From assembly GCA_902729315.2 (NCBI GenBank), contig LR746265.1, forward strand, positions 8,241,392-8,305,391: a DNA stretch of 64,000 bases. Reading direction: 5' to 3'. The position numbers and the translations under genes are program-made. Of the stretch, positions 58,501 through 64,000 are shown one piece after another. A model generated the notes under the pieces. That model did not search any database and was not told the origin of the DNA. It saw nothing but the letters and a program-made list of their open reading frames with translations. Source of the DNA: Spirodela intermedia (taxonomy: Eukaryota; Streptophyta; Magnoliopsida; Alismatales; Araceae). Each line of letters begins with the position of its first letter. Position 1 is the first letter of the stretch.

Positions 58501-59317
58501 TTTATATTCTTATTTTTGAGATAAATGAAGAAAAAGAAATAAAAATAAAAATATAGCAAAATGGGGGATACATGCCGACCAGCCAGGCCCACAAGTGGGT
58601 TAGAAGTGTAGTTGGAGAGGAGCCGCAAGCAAAGGCTCAAGTGGCTAGGATCAATAGGGGCACGTGTGCACCACTCCTCTTCCATGTCCACTCCTCTTCC
58701 ATGTCACTAGTGGTCAGCCGGTTGTGGGCAAGGAGTGGTCGTACATGTAGGAGAAAGGGACTTATGACCTAAAAATATAATATTAGCATATATTCACTTG
58801 AAACCTTGGTGCACAAGTGATGTGGTACTAAACCTACATCACACTTTCCCTAGAAAGACTTTGATGATTTTAATACCTAAAATATCCTATATTTATAATA
58901 GAGAACTACCATGATGACATCACTTGATAAGGGTATTAGAGTAATTATTTCAATCTCTCTCTCATGCAAGCAAGCAATTAGCATGGGTTTGAATCCTCCT
59001 AGAGCTAAAACTCATATTTTTATCTAGCTGTCACTACTTTCTTGTAGATCTCTAGTGAAGGATTAAGGTACCAAAATCACTAGATCATCGGCAAAAATCT
59101 CATCAATGCGATTTACAGAACATTGTTACTAAAATTGCTAAAGGATTCACAATAAAAGGATCGTGAATCCATCAAGTAAATCATCTTCAATTGATCGACG
59201 AACAAGTTGTCATCGGGAAGAGGATGCTCTACCGAGAGATGAGTTGCCACCTCTTAAGAGCATACTAGATGCAATGAAGAGCCTCTTCTTGCTATGTAGA
59301 CCTAAGGATGAAGCTCC
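58501..59317 (+). mobile_element. A LTR fragment L15 (insert subtype)
   Basis: It begins within the LTR at TATATTCTTATTTTTGAG and is interrupted by L16 at AAGCTCC. A local duplication of CACTCCTCTTCCATGTC lies at 58672-58704. It carries the insert of about 110 bp (58857-58968) shared with E4. Confidence 0.82.
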
Positions 59318-59970
59318 TAATAAGTCTTCATTATCATGAGTTAATAATTAGTAAATAATATAGTTTTAGCCTTAACTCTTGATAAATAGACTTATATTTG
59401 TGTTAAAGTGTGGAAAGTGGTTTTCAGTTGATTAATGTGAATTTTTGAGTAATTATGTGATTTTACACAAATTTATATGATTTTTAAAGTCTTGCTTTTG
59501 AGATAAATGAAGAAAAAGAAATAAAAAATAAAAATAAGATAAAATAAGGGGGACCCACCAGCTAGCTGGCCGCAAGTGGGTCGAAAGCTTAGTTGGAGAG
59601 TAGCTGCGAGTAGGGGCTCGAGTGGCTTGGATTGATAGGGGCATGTGTGCGCCACTCCCCTTCCACGTCACTGGTGGCCAACCGGTTGTGGGGCAAGGAG
59701 TGGTCGTACACGTGAGAGAAGGGACTTGCTAACAAATATAACATTAGTATATATTCGCCTAAAAAATCAGTGCACAATTGATGTGGGACTAAACCTGTGT
59801 CACCTTCCCTAGAAAGGGCAGGCAACCGGCATGGGTTCGAATCCTCCTAGAGTCAAAAATTATATATTTTTATTTAATTATCGTGACTTTTTTGTAGATC
59901 GCCGGTGAAGGATTAAGCGACCAGAATTGCTAGATCATCGACAAAAATCTCGTCAACGTGATTTGCAAAG
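59318..59970 (+). mobile_element. A LTR L16, left part
   Basis: Start TAATAAGTC (G to A in the terminus). It is cut by E5 at the consensus point TTTGCAAAG|CATTGC. The remainder should lie beyond E5, off the window. Confidence 0.85.
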
Positions 59971-61595
59971 TGATAAGTCTTCATTATCATGAGTTAATAA
60001 TTAGTAAATAATATAGTTTTAGCCTTAACTCATGACAAATAGACATATTTGTGTTAAAGTATGATTTGTGGTTCTCAGTTGATTAACGTGAATTTTGGGT
60101 AATTATGTGATTTTATATGATTTTTATAGTCTTACTTTTGAGATAAATGAAGAATAAAAAATAAAAATATTACAAAAAAGGGGGACCTACTGGCCAGCCA
60201 AGCCCGCAAGCGGGTTGGAAGCACAGTCGGGGAGTAGCCACAAGTAAGGGCTCGAGCAGCTTGACTTGGACCGATAGGGGCACGTGTGCGCCACTCCCCT
60301 TCCACGTCACCAGTGGCCAGTTGGCTGTGGGGCAAGTAGTGGTCATACACGCGAGAGTAGTGACTTTGCTTATAAAGCTAACATTATTATATATTCACCC
60401 AAAAAATCAGTGCACAACCGATGTGGGACTAAATCCGTGTCACACCTTCTTCAGAGGCGGGCGACCGGCAAGTGTTCAAATACTCCCAGAGTCAAAATTC
60501 ATATATGTTTACCTGATTATCGTGACTTTCTTGTAGATCTCCGATGAAGGATTAAGCAACGAGAATCACTAGATCATCGGCGAAAATCTCGTCAACATGA
60601 TTTGTGGAGCATTGCTACTAAAATTGCTGAACGATTCATGATAAAAGGATCACAATCCATCAAGTAAATCATCTCTGATTGATCGACGAACAAGCCGTCG
60701 TTGGGAAGAGGACGATCCACCGGTAGAAGAGTCGTCACCTCCTGAGAGCGTACTAGATGCGATGAAGAGCCTCCTCTTGCTGCGCGGACCTGAAGATGAA
60801 GCTCCCTGACACGTGCCCCACCTCCATCCAGCTCTTCTCTGTCGGGTGACAACCACCAGAGAGCCGCAAAGTCGTTGGTTTTCCACTCCGCCGAGTGACA
60901 GCCGTCGGAGACGATTTGACGACCCACTTCATTGATCTCTAGACTTCGCGAGAAGATCTAGAGATTGCCCATGTCGTCTTTGTCCAACGAGAGCCTTTGA
61001 GGCCGTGGACACTGCACGACGATCCTCCCAAATGCTCAAGATTCCGGTGCATTGCTAATGCATCACCATCGCGATGCTAGAACTCTATTTTCCTACTTTC
61101 AATTTACTTTATGCTTCATTTAGTGATAATTTTTTGTATTTTTTAGTTACCAAAATATACTTTGTTCAATTACGATTCTTCCGGCTTTTACAAATCTTAA
61201 TTTGATTAATTAAATCATCTGTAATCACTTACGCAAGAATCATCGGGCAGAACTCTATTTCTGCCCAATTCGTATCCACAGGGCACTGACGTCATCCTGA
61301 CATCCGCACCCTTATTTCCCTTTTTTTTGTGAATTTTAAAGATAATTCCTTTTTATTTCCTAGTGTGAAATTCATAGAAAATTGTATTCATTGAGAAAAA
61401 TTCTGAATAATTACCAAATATTATATTACATTCTTATGATCAACCTGGAAAATTGCCACTATTTTTGGAAGTTTTATTGAATTATAATTGATATATTTAT
61501 TTATAAATACTTCTAAATATCTGAAAATTTATATTTTTCTAGTTTTATAAATTTTATATTTGTGTGATTTAATATACAACGACTAAGTCACGTAA
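59971..61595 (+). repeat. 5' LTR of E5
   Basis: TGATAAGTC to GTCACGTAA (the terminal CA altered), 1625 bp. Confidence 0.88.
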
Positions 61596-61600
61596 AATTT

Positions 61601-61618
61601 TGGCACCATTGCTAGGGA
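61601..61618 (+). other. Primer-binding site, tRNA-Asp type
   Basis: TGGCACCATTGCTAGGGA, after the AATTT-like spacer. Confidence 0.75.
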
Positions 61619-61816
61619 TGTATTGCATAATATTTAGTATTTTTCTATTTTTCTCTTAGAGTACACAAAAAAAATAAAAAATAAAATTAACTCTTATTTT
61701 ATTTTCTTTTTGCCGATTTTTTTAGAAAAAGGGAACGAAAAGAAGCAAGGCAAGGACTAAAGCATCCTGAAGGAGGGTAATAGTTACTAACTTTTTCCTT
61801 CAAATTTATTGATTTT

Positions 61817-63275
61817 ATGCATGGTAGAAGATCCTTGCATCCAAGGCTAGAAAATCCTTTTATTATTTCATTCAAAAATAAAAATCCGAAAGAAAAATTA
61901 ATTTTGATGGATCCTGAAGGAAGTACAGGTCAAACTGAGAACAATCCTATGGCCATGAAAAATCATTATATCCCCGATTCATTTCAAAGATCATCTAATA
62001 TTAGAGTCCAATTAGCACCTACTATTAAATTCGAAATAAATCTAGGAATTTTTCAAATGCTCCCTAATTTTCATGGATTGCCTTTAGAGGAACCTTATCA
62101 GCACAGAAAAATTTCATATGGTCTGTGATTTAATTAATCTCCCTCAAGTTATACCAGAAATTATTAAGATGAAATTATTCCCTCATACACTTAGGGACAA
62201 AGCTAGTTATTGGCTATCCACATTAGATAGAGAATTAACTAGCTAGAAAGATATAGAACAGGCGTTTCTTCAAAAAATTTATCCCTTAGGAAAAACTCAA
62301 AATATGAGAAAACATATATGGAGTTTTTCTCAAAGACTAGGAGAAACTTTGCATGAGACATGGGAAAAATTTAAAGATTTACTTAGAAAGTGTCCTCATC
62401 ATGCTATACTCAAGTGGCAGCTCAATAAAAATTTTTATGATAGATTATTAGAACAACATAGAAATATGGTTGATTCTATATGTGGAGGAGCTTTTATGGA
62501 GAAAACTCCTAATGAGATTTATAGTCTTTATGAGAATTTAAGTGAAAATTCTAGAGATTAAGCCTTTTTTGAATTATATGACAGGGATAAGAAGAGAGGA
62601 ATTTATGAATTACATCATGATGATGATTCTAAACTTAGAAATGAGGTTAATCAGATTAATCAAAAATTAAAAAAAATTGATTTACTTATTGACAATATTA
62701 GAAAGCCTTTTAACCCTCAACTTAATTCGAATAGTATATGTCCTATATATGGTGAAAATGATTATTCTAAATTTCAATGTTATAATTTAGATCAATCATT
62801 TCACCCTATGCAAGAACAAGTGCAAGTAGCTCACGGTTTTAATAGAAACACAGAACTTTTTTCAAATTCTTATAATCCTAATTGGAGGAATAATTTTTCA
62901 TGGAGAGACCCAAATAATATTCAAAATCCAAAAGCACTTAGACCCAATTCAAACTCTAAATTTCATCTAACAAGAAAATAGATTTCAGAAAAATCAGCCC
63001 TCTCAAACCCAACCTGATACTATGGAAATGATGCAGCAAATGAATCAAATGATGCAACAAACTATAAATCAAATGATGCAGCACTAGAAACAAATTATAG
63101 AGGCCCTTGGGAATAAGAGAGAAGAGGGACAGCTACCTAGTCAACCCATAGAAAATCCAGGGAACTGTCCAACAATAGGATTTCAGTAAGGGGAGTCTAG
63201 TAGCATGAATCTAGGAAAAAACCCGCGAAATTAAAATGTTAGGACAGTGAATGCATTAAGGAGTGGTAAGATCTT
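61817..63275 (+). pseudogene. gag: Gag of E5 (broken)
   Basis: The reading starts MHGRRSLHPRLENP. A deletion of about 4 bases in CAGCACAGAAAAATT near 62103 shifts the frame. TAG replaces the Trp codon near 62246, and TAA lies near 62559. The core RLGETLHETWEKFKDLLRKCPHH is at 62304-62400. The Met/Gln-rich end is at 63025-63080. It ends with RTVNALRSGK, the Athila Gag-protease border. Confidence 0.78.
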
Positions 63276-63361
63276 ACCTGATCCTTAATCCCCAAACATT
63301 AGAAGAAAAAGAAAACGTGAACAACTGAAAACAAAATCAAATAAGAGTAGAAGAGGATTTT

Positions 63362-64000
63362 ATGGATTCTACCAAGGAAATTTCAAAAGAGAGGACAACC
63401 ATTCCATTTCCTAAAGCTCTAGGGCCTAGACAAAGAAAGAAAAAGGAACACAATGAAGAAATAAAGGAAATTTTACAAGATGTGCAAATTAGTCTTCCTT
63501 TACTCACTACCATTGAACATATTCTTGAATATGCTAGAGTTTTGAAAGAAATGTGTACACCAAAAAGGGCACCTAGAGTAGAAAAATTATCTATGCATGC
63601 TAGTGCATTATTATTAAATCAATCACTATATAAATTGAGAGATATAAGTGCCCCTTTAATTTCATGTGATATTGGTGGATCCATTTTTTAGAATGTATTA
63701 CTTGACACCAGTGCTAGTATTAATTTATTACCTGCAAGTATTTGTGATAAATTTAATATTTTTGATCTTAAACCTTCTACTGTTACCTTACAATTTACTG
63801 ATAGATCCATAAAACATCCTAAAGATATTTAAGAAATGTGATAGTAATAGTTAAAGGGTGTAAATTTTCAGCTGATTTTGTAGTGTTGGAAATGGATTTT
63901 AATGGATAGTTTTATGATACACCAATCATCCTAGGGAGACCATTTTTGCATACAGCAAAGATGAATATTGATTTTTCCACATGTATTACGAAAATTTCAT
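63362..64000 (+). pseudogene. pol: Protease and start of the RT linker of E5 (partial)
   Basis: An open stretch 63362-63691 has LEYARVLKEMCTPKR and ends at a stop replacing a residue before NVLLDTSASINLLP, the protease active-site region (DTSA for the usual DT/LGA). QFTDRSIKHP follows, and after two more breaks PIILGRPFLHTAKMNIDF, which leads into reverse transcriptase in Athila elements. The window ends there. Confidence 0.78.

Larger units (their letters stand above)
59971..64000 (+). mobile_element. Family A element E5 (autonomous-type layout, runs off window)
   Basis: 5' LTR 59971-61595, primer site 61601-61618, Gag, then protease and the protease-RT linker up to the window end. Unlike E1, E2 and E4, Gag is followed by the standard Athila order (LRSGK, then a basic segment, then protease). 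It has stops in Gag and protease, so this copy itself looks inactive. Confidence 0.88.

Overview
The window looks like nuclear DNA from a flowering plant: a gene-poor, heterochromatic stretch built almost entirely from nested LTR retrotransposons. The evidence is Athila-type and chromovirus-type Ty3/gypsy proteins, primer-binding sites matching plant tRNA-Asp and tRNA-iMet, and one host gene of a plant-only family (an eight-cysteine, proline-rich lipid-transfer-like protein). The species cannot be fixed from sequence alone. No rRNA, tRNA or CRISPR locus is present as a functional unit.

Three retroelement families make up the window. Family A (Athila-like, LTR about 1.62 kb, TGATAAGTC...GTCACGTCA, tRNA-Asp primer site) occurs about twenty times as complete elements, solo LTRs and fragments on both strands. 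Family B (chromovirus with a C-terminal chromodomain, LTR about 2.03 kb, TGATGGCA...CTACATCA, tRNA-iMet primer site) occurs three times. Family C (another Athila-like element, minus strand, one copy) is the oldest layer in the centre. It is cut into five pieces whose pol reading can be followed across the insertions.

Layout: 1-8023 is an A element (E1) with another A LTR inside its 5' LTR, sitting in the LTR of a minus-strand B element (8024 to about 10290). 10.3-14.6 kb is a low-repeat island with the only host gene (11946-12332). 14.6-19.2 kb holds minus-strand A LTRs and fragments. 19.2-47.5 kb is a nest: C is interrupted by a 5S-rRNA-like retroposon (itself split by two solo A LTRs), by another solo A LTR, and by a solo A LTR that contains a whole B element. 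That B element contains a solo A LTR, which contains a complete A element (E2). Target-site duplications support most of these steps. 47.5-53.3 kb is a rearranged patchwork of A and B LTRs. 53.3-64 kb holds A element E4 and the start of A element E5.

The most notable points are: (1) three A copies carry Gag followed by an uncharacterised acidic reading frame where pol should be, while E5 keeps the normal Gag-protease arrangement; (2) both B copies with an interior share the same protease-to-integrase junction lacking reverse transcriptase, and C also lacks it, so no reverse transcriptase is visible in the window; (3) a roughly 514-bp 5S-rRNA-like retroposon with an A-tail and 15-bp target duplications is inserted inside C integrase; (4) A LTRs carry a terminal stem-loop, an as-1-like TGACG pair upstream of a TATA box, and a pol III B-box-like sequence.
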